Shown in pieces: positions 28,455-36,367 of a DNA stretch of 64,000 nt. The notes under the pieces were generated by a model, which saw only the letters and a list, made by a program, of their open reading frames with translations, was not told the DNA's origin and did no database searches. How positions within the stretch are numbered: the stretch's first letter is position 1; every line of letters begins with the position of its first letter. The stretch is from NCBI RefSeq assembly GCF_050717635.1, contig NZ_JBOITO010000040.1, positions 19,590 through 83,589 of the forward strand, written 5' to 3'. The translations under genes were made by a program, and so were the position numbers. This stretch comes from Clostridium_AD sp050717635 (lineage in GTDB: Bacteria; Bacillota; Clostridia; Clostridiales; Clostridiaceae).

Positions 28455-29204
28455 ATGTTAACTATTATCTTTCTATGCATAGCTGGTTTTTTAGCAGCTT
28501 TTGTAGACTCAATAGCAGGTGGTGGAGGCTTAATAAGCGTACCAGCCTTTATGCTTACAGGACTACCTATTCGCATGGTGCTTGGAACCAACAAATTTAG
28601 TGCAACTGCTGGTTCTTTTACCTCTTCTCTTAAATTTATAAGATCAGGTAAAGCCAATTTTAAGCTTTTAAAATTTCTCATTCCCTTTACTTTCATAGGT
28701 GCTATGTTAGGTGTTAGATCAGTATTATATGTAGACCCTAAATTTTTACGTCCCTTGGTTTTAATTCTTATCATGTTTATTGGAATTTATACTCTTTTTT
28801 CTAAATCCTTAGGGCTTGAGGATAAATTTCAAGGACTTTCTAAAAAAAATGTGGGATACGGAATAATACTTGCTCTTTGTCTCGGCTTCTATGATGGTTT
28901 TTTTGGACCTGGTACTGGATCATTTTTAGTTTTTGGATTTATAAATATTTTTGGATTCAATTTCTTAATTTCATCTGCTAATGCTCGAGTTTTAAATTTC
29001 ACCAGTAATGTTACAGCCCTAGTTTTATTTGCTATAAACGCAAAAATTAATTATACATATGGAATCCCAGTGGCAATATGTATGATAATAGGGGCTAGAA
29101 TGGGGACAACCGTTGCATTAAATAAAGGTTCAAAACTTATTAAACCTATATTTGTAACAATGTCTTTAGCCATTGCCGTTAAAATGCTTTTAGACATGAT
29201 TTAA
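28455..29204 (+). CDS. TSUP-family permease (TauE/SafE)
   Basis: Integral membrane transporter of the sulfite/organosulfonate exporter family, 249 residues with about eight predicted membrane helices. The duplicated family motif is visible as FVDSIAGGGGLISVPAFML at the N-terminus and LGFYDGFFGPGTGSFLVFGF in the middle. Other helices include LVLILIMFIGIYTLF and FVTMSLAIAVKMLLDMI. ATG at 28455 follows TAGGTAGGTG. It is one of three plus-strand genes, convergent with the AAA/nuclease gene and closed by a shared terminator. The substrate could be sulfite, sulfonate, sulfide or another small anion. Confidence 0.9.
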   Translation: MLTIIFLCIAGFLAAFVDSIAGGGGLISVPAFMLTGLPIRMVLGTNKFSATAGSFTSSLKFIRSGKANFKLLKFLIPFTFIGAMLGVRSVLYVDPKFLRPLVLILIMFIGIYTLFSKSLGLEDKFQGLSKKNVGYGIILALCLGFYDGFFGPGTGSFLVFGFINIFGFNFLISSANARVLNFTSNVTALVLFAINAKINYTYGIPVAICMIIGARMGTTVALNKGSKLIKPIFVTMSLAIAVKMLLDMI

Positions 29205-29213
29205 AGATTACAT

Positions 29214-29249
29214 AAAAAAAGTAGTTGGATGATATCCAACTACTTTTTT
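29214..29249. terminator. Bidirectional terminator between TSUP and AAA/nuclease genes
   Basis: AAAAAAGTAGTTGGA and TCCAACTACTTTTTT form a near-perfect stem with a small loop; T-runs exit on both strands. It ends 4 bp before the stop of the convergent gene. Confidence 0.88.
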
Positions 29250-29253
29250 AGTT

Positions 29254-30816
29254 TTATACATGAATTATAAATATCTCCTTATTATTTTCAAAATTGCTTT
29301 CTTTTTTATACTCTTTGCTTTTATTAAAGTTAAATATAACTAAAAAACCTTTATTCATACTATGAATATCCAAGTAATCACTAAGCTGATTTAAACCATC
29401 TTTATGATATTTTTCGCCTCTCCATATTTTAAGTTCAATAATATACTTAAAGCTATTGTATGTTATAACTATATCTAACCTTTTTTCTTCGGAAATCTGG
29501 ACTTCTTTAAAGTCAAATCCTACTCCATTAATTATAGGCTTAATAAACGCAAGGAATAATAATCTACCTTCTCTCTCTATGAATACAGCATCTACATGAC
29601 TATATTGTTCCTTCATAAATTGTTGAAACTTGCATAGTATCTTTTGAATATCTAATCCACCTTGATCAGTTATAAATTTATCTTTAAAATTATATTGACT
29701 CATATCCTTCTGAGTTGTCCTCGACTTTGATATTATATAATTATAAATTACTTCCTCAAATACTTTATTACTTATAACAACTCCGTTAACTCCTTCTTTA
29801 AAAATACCATAAATTACTCCTATATTAATTACGGGATCAAGTGCATTAAAAATTATTATTTCACTATTTATTAAGATTCTTTTTACCAAAAGATATAATT
29901 CCTCATTATTTTCAAGATTTTTAACTATACTTTCAAACAATGTATTAACTTCACCTATTATTAATTTAACAGCCTTATCAATGTCCTTTATATTCCAAGG
30001 ACTTTTATTATCCGGGTAAATCTTCTCATCTATAGTTTTACATACCCTACTTACTAGAAATGGATACCCACCTGTTAAAAAATAAATTCTATCTGATAAT
30101 TCCTCTATATCCAGTTTCAATTTATGATGATTTGCATATTCTTTAAGCATTGAACCTATTTCAACTCGATTAAAGCTCATATCGACATCAAAATCAACTG
30201 CTATATTCCAAGGGCTATTTAACTTCTTTTCATCCTCATCTCTAAGTCTTATTTTGAGATTTTTAACATCATGTACTCCAGCTAAAATTACAGATAAAAA
30301 GGTAAAATCACGTTCTTTATTTCTAAGAAGATACTTATTTCTTAAAGTACCAAGGAAACTTAAAAACAATTGATTATTACTTGATTTATCAACCTCATCA
30401 ATTATCAATATAACTTCTCTCGTAGACTCTTTAATGAATTGGGTTATTACTTTTGAAACATCGTTTAGATTTGAAATATCCCCACATAATCCTTTTAATC
30501 TCTTAGCTTCCTTCTCATCTTGAAATTCTAAACTCCTCTCCATAAGCTCTAAGAATATATTAGAAAAACTTTTTTCTTCTTTGAAAACTGCATCTCCAAT
30601 GCCCTCTAAACTTATAGATATAGTCAAAAACTTTTTTTCTAATTTTTTCTCCAACATATCTAAAGTTGTAGTTTTCCCAAATTGGCGTGGTCTATTTATA
30701 GTAAAATAGTCTCCCATATTTACCATATTTTCTATAGCTTTTAATTTATCATCTACATTTACCATGAAATGTTTTTTAGGAACACAATTACCTGTAGTAT
30801 TAAATCTTTTTTCCAA
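29254..30816 (-). CDS. AAA-like ATPase fused to a PD-(D/E)XK nuclease domain
   Basis: A STAND/AAA-like protein type common in Clostridia. The N-terminus has FNTTGNCVPKKHFMVNVDDK, then a Walker A variant FTINRPRQFGKTTTL near residue 45 and a Walker B-like VILIIDEVDKS near 140. A winged-helix region follows (about 250-380). The C-terminal nuclease fold has RLDIVITYNSFKYIIELKIW, the D-x(n)-E-x-K pattern of PD-(D/E)XK enzymes. The TTG at 30816 is the best start (GGGAGGTGG five bases upstream); the in-frame TTG at 30834 has no site. About 520 residues. The family role is not known; defence or mobile-element functions have been proposed for relatives. Confidence 0.8.
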   Translation of the reverse strand: MEKRFNTTGNCVPKKHFMVNVDDKLKAIENMVNMGDYFTINRPRQFGKTTTLDMLEKKLEKKFLTISISLEGIGDAVFKEEKSFSNIFLELMERSLEFQDEKEAKRLKGLCGDISNLNDVSKVITQFIKESTREVILIIDEVDKSSNNQLFLSFLGTLRNKYLLRNKERDFTFLSVILAGVHDVKNLKIRLRDEDEKKLNSPWNIAVDFDVDMSFNRVEIGSMLKEYANHHKLKLDIEELSDRIYFLTGGYPFLVSRVCKTIDEKIYPDNKSPWNIKDIDKAVKLIIGEVNTLFESIVKNLENNEELYLLVKRILINSEIIIFNALDPVINIGVIYGIFKEGVNGVVISNKVFEEVIYNYIISKSRTTQKDMSQYNFKDKFITDQGGLDIQKILCKFQQFMKEQYSHVDAVFIEREGRLLFLAFIKPIINGVGFDFKEVQISEEKRLDIVITYNSFKYIIELKIWRGEKYHKDGLNQLSDYLDIHSMNKGFLVIFNFNKSKEYKKESNFENNKEIFIIHV

Positions 30817-30926
30817 TATATCCACCTCCCTCAAGTTATATAAAGCTTATACATTAAAACGAACTACATATATGTAAGTTTCTTGAAATATTCCTACTAT
30901 CTAATATTATAACCAAACTTTATGTG

Positions 30927-31430
30927 TTATAGCAACTCATTATTTATCATCCCAAATAATTTATCAAGATAATCGTATGCTATAAACTCTCCATTGCATA
31001 CCATTTGTTTAATTTCCGTCTCACTTACCCATTTTGCGTCAGCAACTTCCTCATACTGAAGTTTTAAATCTCCTATATCTACATTTTGACGTACAAGCCA
31101 TACATCATCAAAGCCACTAGAAAATTTAATTGAAAATAAATTTTCACCTTTACTAATATTTAAATCAATACCCAATTCTTCCTTTGTTTCACGCATAACT
31201 GCATCTACACTACTCTCCCCTAGTGTTGCACACCCAGCAGCAGACCCATCCCACATATTAGGCCATCCCTTTTTCCAAGACTGTCTCTTTTGAATTAGAT
31301 ATTCTCCACTCGCATTAACAATCCAGACATGAATCACCAAATGATAGTCGCCTTCCACCATAGGCATACCTCTTTTATGAGTCCCTCCAGTTTTCTCTCT
31401 ATTTTCATCATAAATATCCCACAATTCCAT
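30927..31430 (-). CDS. NUDIX hydrolase (IPP-isomerase-like subgroup)
   Basis: 167 residues. The N-terminal MELWDIYDENREKTGGTHKR and the YHLVIHVWIVNASGEYLIQK stretch are typical of the Idi/YfcD-like NUDIX subgroup. The NUDIX box is spread over GCATLGESSVDAVMRETKEELGI, with the REXXEE-type metal-binding residues in RETKEELG; the family glycine that opens the box is present. Substrate is unpredictable in this group (nucleotide diphosphates or isopentenyl diphosphate). ATG at 31430 follows AGGAGG. It lies between the AAA/nuclease gene and the ATP-cone gene, with a terminator just upstream. Confidence 0.87.
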   Translation of the reverse strand: MELWDIYDENREKTGGTHKRGMPMVEGDYHLVIHVWIVNASGEYLIQKRQSWKKGWPNMWDGSAAGCATLGESSVDAVMRETKEELGIDLNISKGENLFSIKFSSGFDDVWLVRQNVDIGDLKLQYEEVADAKWVSETEIKQMVCNGEFIAYDYLDKLFGMINNELL

Positions 31431-31466
31431 AATAATTTCCTCCTAAAACAATCTACATTACAATAT

Positions 31467-31500
31467 AAAAAAGCAGATGATTTATTTCATCTACTTTTTT
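31467..31500 (-). terminator. Terminator after the ATP-cone gene
   Basis: Minus-strand AAAAAAGTAGATGA pairs with TCATCTGCTTTTTT around a short loop, with T-run, 5 bp past the stop codon at 31505. Confidence 0.85.
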
Positions 31501-31504
31501 ATAA

Positions 31505-31771
31505 TTATTCTACTTTCCCACGATTATAATATTTACCCACCTTGTGAAAACCTGATTTTTCTATTACACTGAGCACTATACTTTGAATAAGATAAGATTG
31601 AATAGTATCCTTATCAAGATCTTTTATTTCTCTTTCAATGCTCCTAGCTAAATTCTCAATATCTGATGTATTTAATGGTTCATTGGCATCATCAGAAGCT
31701 CTATATATGCTAGTTTTTATTCTTTGTACATCAAAACTTTGGAGTCTTCCATCTTGCTTAATAACTTTCAC
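31505..31771 (-). CDS. Stand-alone ATP-cone domain protein
   Basis: The product (88-91 residues) consists almost entirely of an ATP-cone, the nucleotide-sensing domain found at the N-terminus of ribonucleotide reductases and in the repressor NrdR: KVIKQDGRLQSFDVQRIKTS, then IENLARSIEREIKDLD and VLSVIEKSGFHKVGKYY. There is no zinc ribbon (so it is not NrdR) and no reductase domain. The GTG at 31771 is nine bases after AGGAG and is preferred over the ATG at 31780, which is only one base away from that site. Function is unknown; it may sense ATP/dATP for a partner. Confidence 0.75.
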   Translation of the reverse strand: MKVIKQDGRLQSFDVQRIKTSIYRASDDANEPLNTSDIENLARSIEREIKDLDKDTIQSYLIQSIVLSVIEKSGFHKVGKYYNRGKVE

Positions 31772-31857
31772 ATTTATCATCTCCTATATATAAATTTCAT
31801 CAATTGTAATTTACCTTATTACTATCATCATATAAAACATTCACACAATATTCAAGC

Positions 31858-31886
31858 TTTTTATTTCCATAATCCAGGAATCAGCA
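31858..31886. repeat. Flanking direct repeat, left copy
   Basis: 29-bp segment (core ATAATCCAGGAATCAGCA) that matches 24 of 29 positions of 33627-33655 in the same orientation. The two copies lie just outside the ATPase/nuclease gene pair, 1.74 kb apart. They may be insertion-associated duplications or leftover 3' ends of a former gene; read on the minus strand both encode DSWI(I/M)xIK. Confidence 0.5.
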
Positions 31887-31905
31887 TTTAAATTTAATTA
31901 CGCCA

Positions 31906-32421
31906 TTACTCTACACTCACCACCGGTGTAATCTTAATTTGCGGAAACTTTTCTCTCCACTCTTCCAGGTTATAAACTTCAAAATTTGATATTATTTCTC
32001 GTACCATTTTCTTACCTTCCAATTTAAATGGTAATTGCTTTATTATTTTAATCTTTAATTGTTTTCTTAATTTTATATCAATTATTGGATGTTCAATTAA
32101 TAAAACATATGTTATTGGTAATTCTTTTTCATTTCCTTTACAAGCCCAAAACAAGAAAAGACTATCATAATATTTACGAGCTATTCTCTTATAAAAATCC
32201 TCACCCTTAATCTTTTGTAGCATTCCATTTGGATTTACCGCACCTTCTATGCTAGCATTCTTATATTCAATAAATAATACCTCTTTATCAGTCTCAGTAA
32301 TAAAATCCACATCACTAAGCATTATATTGTTTGTTAAATCATGCATTTCCCATACATACTCTAAATCTGAAAAATCAAACTCATACTTTTTATTTTCGTC
32401 TAACAATACCTTGTTTTTCAT
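31906..32421 (-). CDS. Predicted PD-(D/E)XK-like nuclease, partner of upstream ATPase
   Basis: 171-residue protein not recognised as a named family. Near the N-terminus LSDVDFITETDKEVLFIEYK gives Asp37/Asp39 followed by Glu52-x-Lys54, the D-x(n)-E-x-K metal-binding pattern of PD-(D/E)XK nucleases. It is followed by a YKRIARKYYDSLFLFWACKG helix and strands containing ITYVLLIEHP. No signal peptide or membrane helix. ATG at 32421 lies four bases after the ATPase stop (TAA), with its GGAG inside the last ATPase codons, so translation is coupled. By analogy with ATPase-nuclease pairs it may be the effector of a defence module. This is inference; a non-catalytic role is possible. Confidence 0.7.
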   Translation of the reverse strand: MKNKVLLDENKKYEFDFSDLEYVWEMHDLTNNIMLSDVDFITETDKEVLFIEYKNASIEGAVNPNGMLQKIKGEDFYKRIARKYYDSLFLFWACKGNEKELPITYVLLIEHPIIDIKLRKQLKIKIIKQLPFKLEGKKMVREIISNFEVYNLEEWREKFPQIKITPVVSVE

Positions 32422-32425
32422 ATAT

Positions 32426-33481
32426 TTACTCCACTAAATTCTTATCTATAACTTCATCTAAAAGTTTAGAATCAGCCTCAATTATAGAATTATTTTTTAA
32501 TTCACCAAAATATTCTTTGCTTTCAGACTTAATACCCTCGTTGGTTTTATATAAATTATGATAAATAACATTATCTTTACTATTTCTCTTTATTTCAAAA
32601 TACTTAGAAAAATTGTAGCTATGAGTTGCCACAAAAACCTGAACCCCTTCTCTTTGTAATGTAATAATTATATCTACAATAACTGGTATTAATTCCGGAT
32701 TAATATTAGCTTCTGGCTCATCCCATATAAGTATTGTATCTTTATCAATTAATCCATTTCTTATTAGCTTCCACAAAAGTCCAAACTTACGAAGGCCTTC
32801 TGCTTCTAATGAAAATTCTACTTTTATTCCATTGGTTTTTAACACATAAAAAGTATCATTCTCATATACTACTTCTCCATCAATTATTTTTGAAATAACT
32901 TTTAACAGCCTTTGATTTAATGGTGATATTGCTTTAGTTTCTGGAAGCTCAGCATTGGTAATGCTATCAATATAAGTTTTATCAAAGGGCATATCATACT
33001 TATTATTTAGTGCTAAAAACCCTTTTGAATGTGATAACATCTCCTTTGCTGGAATGAATAAGGCTTTTTGCTCTTTATCAGGAAATCCTATTTCATAAGA
33101 ACCTGTATAATCACTGCTCTCCTCTAAATTAAACATAACTTGATTAGTTGATTTATCTGATAAATGTGAATGTGATTTCCCAATTAAATATTTCTTATCC
33201 TTTATGATTCTACCATACTCTGGTATAACATCTAACACTAGTGGCTTTGTAATTTTTGTAAAAAATTCGCCTTTCTTTAATACACCAACAAAATAATTGC
33301 TAATATTATCAATGTTCCTATTTCCTTCTTTAGATATTTCACAAGCAGCATATATGCATTTTAATAAATGTGTTTTTCCAGTACCATTCTGACCTATAAT
33401 TACATTAATACCTTTTGAAAATTCTAAATTTTCTTCTTTAAAAACAGTAAAGTTCTTAATGTATATTTCCTTTATACTCAA
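32426..33481 (-). CDS. AAA-family (SMC/ABC-type, AAA_15/21-like) ATPase
   Basis: 351-residue ABC-class ATPase without membrane segments. It starts SIKEIYIKNFTVFKEENLEF, typical of RecF/OLD/SMC-like proteins. Walker A is IIGQNGTGKTHLL (residues 29-40), the signature-like helix is LEAEGLRKFGLLWKLI, Walker B is TILIWDEPEANINPEL and the H-loop is FVATHSYNFS. The middle region (about 90-220) is unique and lacks a coiled coil or TOPRIM nuclease domain, so it is not a complete OLD/GajA protein. ATG at 33481 has only a weak, GA-poor ribosome site. It is immediately followed by the PD-(D/E)XK-like gene and preceded by an XRE regulator, an arrangement seen in anti-phage modules. Confidence 0.85.
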   Translation of the reverse strand: MSIKEIYIKNFTVFKEENLEFSKGINVIIGQNGTGKTHLLKCIYAACEISKEGNRNIDNISNYFVGVLKKGEFFTKITKPLVLDVIPEYGRIIKDKKYLIGKSHSHLSDKSTNQVMFNLEESSDYTGSYEIGFPDKEQKALFIPAKEMLSHSKGFLALNNKYDMPFDKTYIDSITNAELPETKAISPLNQRLLKVISKIIDGEVVYENDTFYVLKTNGIKVEFSLEAEGLRKFGLLWKLIRNGLIDKDTILIWDEPEANINPELIPVIVDIIITLQREGVQVFVATHSYNFSKYFEIKRNSKDNVIYHNLYKTNEGIKSESKEYFGELKNNSIIEADSKLLDEVIDKNLVE

Positions 33482-33626
33482 TAGTCATCACACCTCAACT
33501 TTCCTTTTGTTTTCTATATTTTAAAATTTGCCTGTAATTATTAGTCTTCCTATGCAATTATATTATAACCCATATTTTTGTATTTTCCTATATTAACCTT
33601 CATTTTGTCTCTCCAACTTAGTTCAT

Positions 33627-33655
33627 CTTTTATTTTTATAATCCAAGAATCAACA
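33627..33655. repeat. Flanking direct repeat, right copy
   Basis: Counterpart of 31858-31886 (24 of 29 identical, core ATAATCCAAGAATCAACA). It lies between the XRE regulator stop and the ATPase start. On the minus strand a 37-codon stretch around it is open (VVDSWIIKIKDELSWRDKM) without a start codon, which hints at a gene remnant. Confidence 0.5.
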
Positions 33656-33664
33656 ACTGATCAT

Positions 33665-34303
33665 CTATCCTTCAAATATTGACGAAATTTCATCAATATT
33701 TATTGAACATTTCTGTTTCCCTACCAATGCCTTTAATGTGTTTCCTTCAACCTCTTTAATCTCTGCAAACAAATATGTCGCACCACCAAAATATCCATTA
33801 GGATTAGCATAAATGTTGCATTTCCCTATCATGTTTTTTAACAAATTGATATCATATGTTATATCTTCTTCTACACTATTCTCCTGGTCGTTGTTTTTAA
33901 CCAATACAGAATGCACAAATTTTCTGTTAGTAAGTCCTTTTTTACCTTTCCTTATAAAAAAAATGTATTTTTGATCACATGAAACGATTTTCACGTTTCT
34001 ATATACGCTCTTAATAAGGCTTTTCATCTTCAAGTCACAAACTTTACCGATGTATTGAGAATAATCACTTTCTTTAATTGCTTCATTTATTTTGTCTTTT
34101 TTTAGAATTTCATCTTTTATCAAATAATCAATGGTCACATCATATATTTTAGATAAACATACCAGTTTTTCCATTTCAGGATAAGCTATTCCAGTTTCCC
34201 ATTTAGATATAGCCTGTCTACTTACTCCACATTTTTCAGCTAAAAATTCCTGTGAATATCCTTTTATTTTTCTAAGCGATTGTAATTTTTCTGGAAAATC
34301 CAT
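33665..34303 (-). CDS. XRE-family transcriptional regulator
   Basis: DNA-binding protein of about 212 residues. The N-terminal Cro/C1-type helix-turn-helix (1-60) has LRKIKGYSQEFLAEKCGVSR and QAISKWETGIAYPEMEKLV, a strong Xre signature, followed by YDVTIDYLI. The C-terminal 140 residues (KSLIKSVYRNVKIV, FFIRKGKKGLTNRKFVH, YLFAEIKEVEG) are a beta-rich domain of unknown type that probably senses or oligomerises. ATG at 34303 follows GGGGAGG; an earlier in-frame start at 34351 has no ribosome site. It may autoregulate through the CAACCRTTG pair upstream and may also control the ATPase/nuclease genes downstream. Confidence 0.85.
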   Translation of the reverse strand: MDFPEKLQSLRKIKGYSQEFLAEKCGVSRQAISKWETGIAYPEMEKLVCLSKIYDVTIDYLIKDEILKKDKINEAIKESDYSQYIGKVCDLKMKSLIKSVYRNVKIVSCDQKYIFFIRKGKKGLTNRKFVHSVLVKNNDQENSVEEDITYDINLLKNMIGKCNIYANPNGYFGGATYLFAEIKEVEGNTLKALVGKQKCSINIDEISSIFEG

Positions 34304-34366
34304 ACTATTTCCTCCCCGAATTGTTTTGATGACTTGATTATAGATGTTCACTCAAAATACTACCAC

Positions 34367-34399
34367 CAACCATTGTTCGCATCTGTCAACCGTTGGTTG
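34367..34399. promoter_or_regulatory. Candidate operator of the XRE regulator
   Basis: CAACCATTG (34367-34375) and CAACCGTTG (34387-34395) are near-identical and exactly 20 bp apart, two helical turns. The second extends to the perfect palindrome CAACC-GTT-GGTTG. They lie 64-96 bp upstream of the XRE start, as expected for an autoregulated repressor. No binding evidence is available. Confidence 0.5.
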
Positions 34400-34451
34400 C
34401 AATCTAAGAAAAATTTGATGAACTTGTTTTTTAAATAAATAAAAGAAACTA

Positions 34452-34516
34452 TTAGCTTATCTTTACATACATGTAAAAATAAACACCCCAGGGGTACTTT
34501 TGAAGGCGGAACAACT
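34452..34516. repeat. 65-bp doubly palindromic element, copy 1
   Basis: Identical at 61 of 65 positions to 38832-38896, same orientation. It contains TTTACATACATGTAAA and CACCCCAGGGGT, each self-complementary, then TTTTGAAGGCGGAAC. Flanking sequence on both sides is unrelated, so the boundaries are sharp. It lies between the XRE regulator and a lipoprotein gene and has no reading frame. Confidence 0.85.
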
Positions 34517-34582
34517 ATGCATAATATTCTCCTAAAAAACTTATTTATTATTTATCATATATCACTTTATTAATTAATTTTA

Positions 34583-34978
34583 CTATTGTTTTAGTTTAAA
34601 TTCAGCATTATCTGTTATCTTAATTCCAAATCTATTATCCGTCAAATTCACCTCTGATGATCCATCTTTCTGAAAACTAAGTTTATCTCCTTTTACTTGA
34701 AATAAATACTTATACTTTCCATCAGTTGTCTTCATTGTTAATATATCGCCCTCTATTTTATATGTTCCATATGGAAAATAACTGCTTAAAGCATCATATG
34801 AAAATGAAATATTTTCTTTAGAAATAGTAACATTTGGTAATGCAACCGCCTTTGTTTCTGTTTGCTCCAAAACATAAGTCCCGTCTTTTACAGAGATTAC
34901 AACATTACTGGAATTACATGCAGTCAGAAATAACAAAATCAATATCATAATCAAACTAACCCCTATTCTTTTCATCAC
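34583..34978 (-). CDS. Small secreted lipoprotein
   Basis: 131 residues with a typical lipoprotein signal: basic MMKRIG, a hydrophobic stretch VSLIMILILLFL, and the lipobox LTAC with Cys21 as the lipidated residue. The mature part is beta-rich (DGTYVLEQTE, GTYKIEGDILTMKTTDGKY, LFQVKGDKLSFQKDGS), resembling small lipocalin-like domains found in other Gram-positive lipoproteins. It probably sits on the outer face of the membrane. The start is GTG at 34978 or the adjacent ATG, after GAGGAG. Function unknown; it lies among accessory genes. Confidence 0.8.
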   Translation of the reverse strand: MMKRIGVSLIMILILLFLTACNSSNVVISVKDGTYVLEQTETKAVALPNVTISKENISFSYDALSSYFPYGTYKIEGDILTMKTTDGKYKYLFQVKGDKLSFQKDGSSEVNLTDNRFGIKITDNAEFKLKQ

Positions 34979-35144
34979 TAATCATTCTCCTCTCTAATTC
35001 CATTCTATATGATTTACTTCGTTATTATCTAACTATTCTTCATCAATTGTTTATTTGCAATTGATGAAGTATTTTATACGAATGTGGCGTATCACCTGTG
35101 GTCATATTTTGTTAGTTGAAGTCCGTTGCTCTACATTAAAAAAA

Positions 35145-36026
35145 TTATAGTGTCTTCTGCCACTCACAGTATTTTCCGCATTCTATAAAGCCAACACTCT
35201 TATACAGAGCTTGCGAAGCAATGTTTTTACCTCCTGTACCAACATACATATATTTAGTTCCATGATTTTTCGATATGTTCATTCCATATAACAAAGTACT
35301 TTTCATAATGCCCTTACGGCGATATTCCTCTACACAGGCAACTGGTTCTAATATTGCTATTTTACTGACAGGATCATCCCATATTGTACAGTAGGCAATT
35401 ATCTCTGCATTATCCGTTTCAACTACCAAATCCGTTGCATCACAATATGAGGGAGATTTCATCATTCTTTCGTATCTTTCTGATGTTGTTCTTACCCCTC
35501 CAGTAGGAATTCTAAATAGTTCTACACGTCTTGCTACATCTCTCTTTTGCGATATACGGATGCTTAATCCATATGACAATGGCGAACAGATCGCTATTTT
35601 AGATAATTCACACATACCCACATAACCAAAATCGTCGGTTTGAGTATACCCTCCTTCTTCCAAAATACTAATTAACATTCTATCCTCACTATTAATTTCC
35701 GTTGTTATGGTTGTACCCTTTGTATAACAATTATGTTCAATATAATTCATTATATCCTGTGTAAGATGTTTAAACTCTGAAAGAACGGTGATGGAAAAGT
35801 ATTCTTCCTCTGATGTAATAAAACCTATTTCAATGTTATTATCATACACAATCCAATTTTTCTTATATGATATATCTGGGCTTTCTTCGCAAGCGAATCT
35901 GTCAAAATCAAGATTTCCTATATGTAGCTGTGGATATAAATGTCCTGTTTGCAGACAATTCTGCTGAACTAAACGACGCATAATATTATAATCACTCTCT
36001 TTATCAAATTTACGGTAACTTAGCAT
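35145..36026 (-). CDS. GNAT-family acetyltransferase (two-domain)
   Basis: About 293 residues. The C-terminal half is a recognisable GNAT domain: EIIAYCTIWDDPVSKIAILE, then the acetyl-CoA loop CVEEYRRKGIMKSTLLYGM and ASQALYKSVGFIECGKY. The N-terminal half (YRKFDKESDYNIMRRLVQQN) looks like a second, degenerate GNAT-like domain. The ATG at 36026 is chosen because GGAGG lies ten bases upstream; the ATG at 36035 is only one base from that site. Substrate is unknown. It is one of several GNAT genes in this stretch. Confidence 0.85.
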   Translation of the reverse strand: MLSYRKFDKESDYNIMRRLVQQNCLQTGHLYPQLHIGNLDFDRFACEESPDISYKKNWIVYDNNIEIGFITSEEEYFSITVLSEFKHLTQDIMNYIEHNCYTKGTTITTEINSEDRMLISILEEGGYTQTDDFGYVGMCELSKIAICSPLSYGLSIRISQKRDVARRVELFRIPTGGVRTTSERYERMMKSPSYCDATDLVVETDNAEIIAYCTIWDDPVSKIAILEPVACVEEYRRKGIMKSTLLYGMNISKNHGTKYMYVGTGGKNIASQALYKSVGFIECGKYCEWQKTL

Positions 36027-36182
36027 TTTTAACATACCTCCATGTATAAAACATTATCACCATGAATATTAATCATAGTTTCCTCCTCAAAAATCATAAT
36101 ATAAATAACCTTTTCTTCGTCATATTCTACCCTTGTTCAACTATCGCTTTTTATGATTCACTCACTATTTAAGAATGTTTCA

Positions 36183-36353
36183 TCATTTATGTAAATTAAC
36201 TAATTTTGTAACGCAATACGACATCCCAATCATGCCACCAATACCAACTATAATCAATATTGGTTCAAATTCTACATATTTCATACTAAATGCAAATGCT
36301 AAAAACCCAATGACTGTACCCAAAATATATATATATAATGACTTATCTTTCAT
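36183..36353 (-). CDS. Small two-helix membrane protein (56 aa)
   Basis: A short open frame that is easily missed. ATG at 36353 is preceded at the right distance by AAGGGGG. The product begins MKDKSLYIYILGTVIGFLAF and ends in VTKLVNLHK. It has two hydrophobic segments (YIYILGTVIGFLAFAFSM; PILIIVGIGGMIGMSY) joined by a short acidic turn. The strong ribosome site and the clean two-helix hydropathy argue for a real gene. Function unknown; it may be a small stress or transport accessory protein. The plus-strand frame over the same bases has no ribosome site. Confidence 0.65.
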   Translation of the reverse strand: MKDKSLYIYILGTVIGFLAFAFSMKYVEFEPILIIVGIGGMIGMSYCVTKLVNLHK

Positions 36354-36367
36354 AGTACCCCCTTAAG

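Noticed and set aside
28430..28774. 114-codon minus-strand frame overlapping the TSUP gene
   Set aside because: It is the complement of the start of a clear permease gene, has no ribosome site and encodes a low-complexity product.
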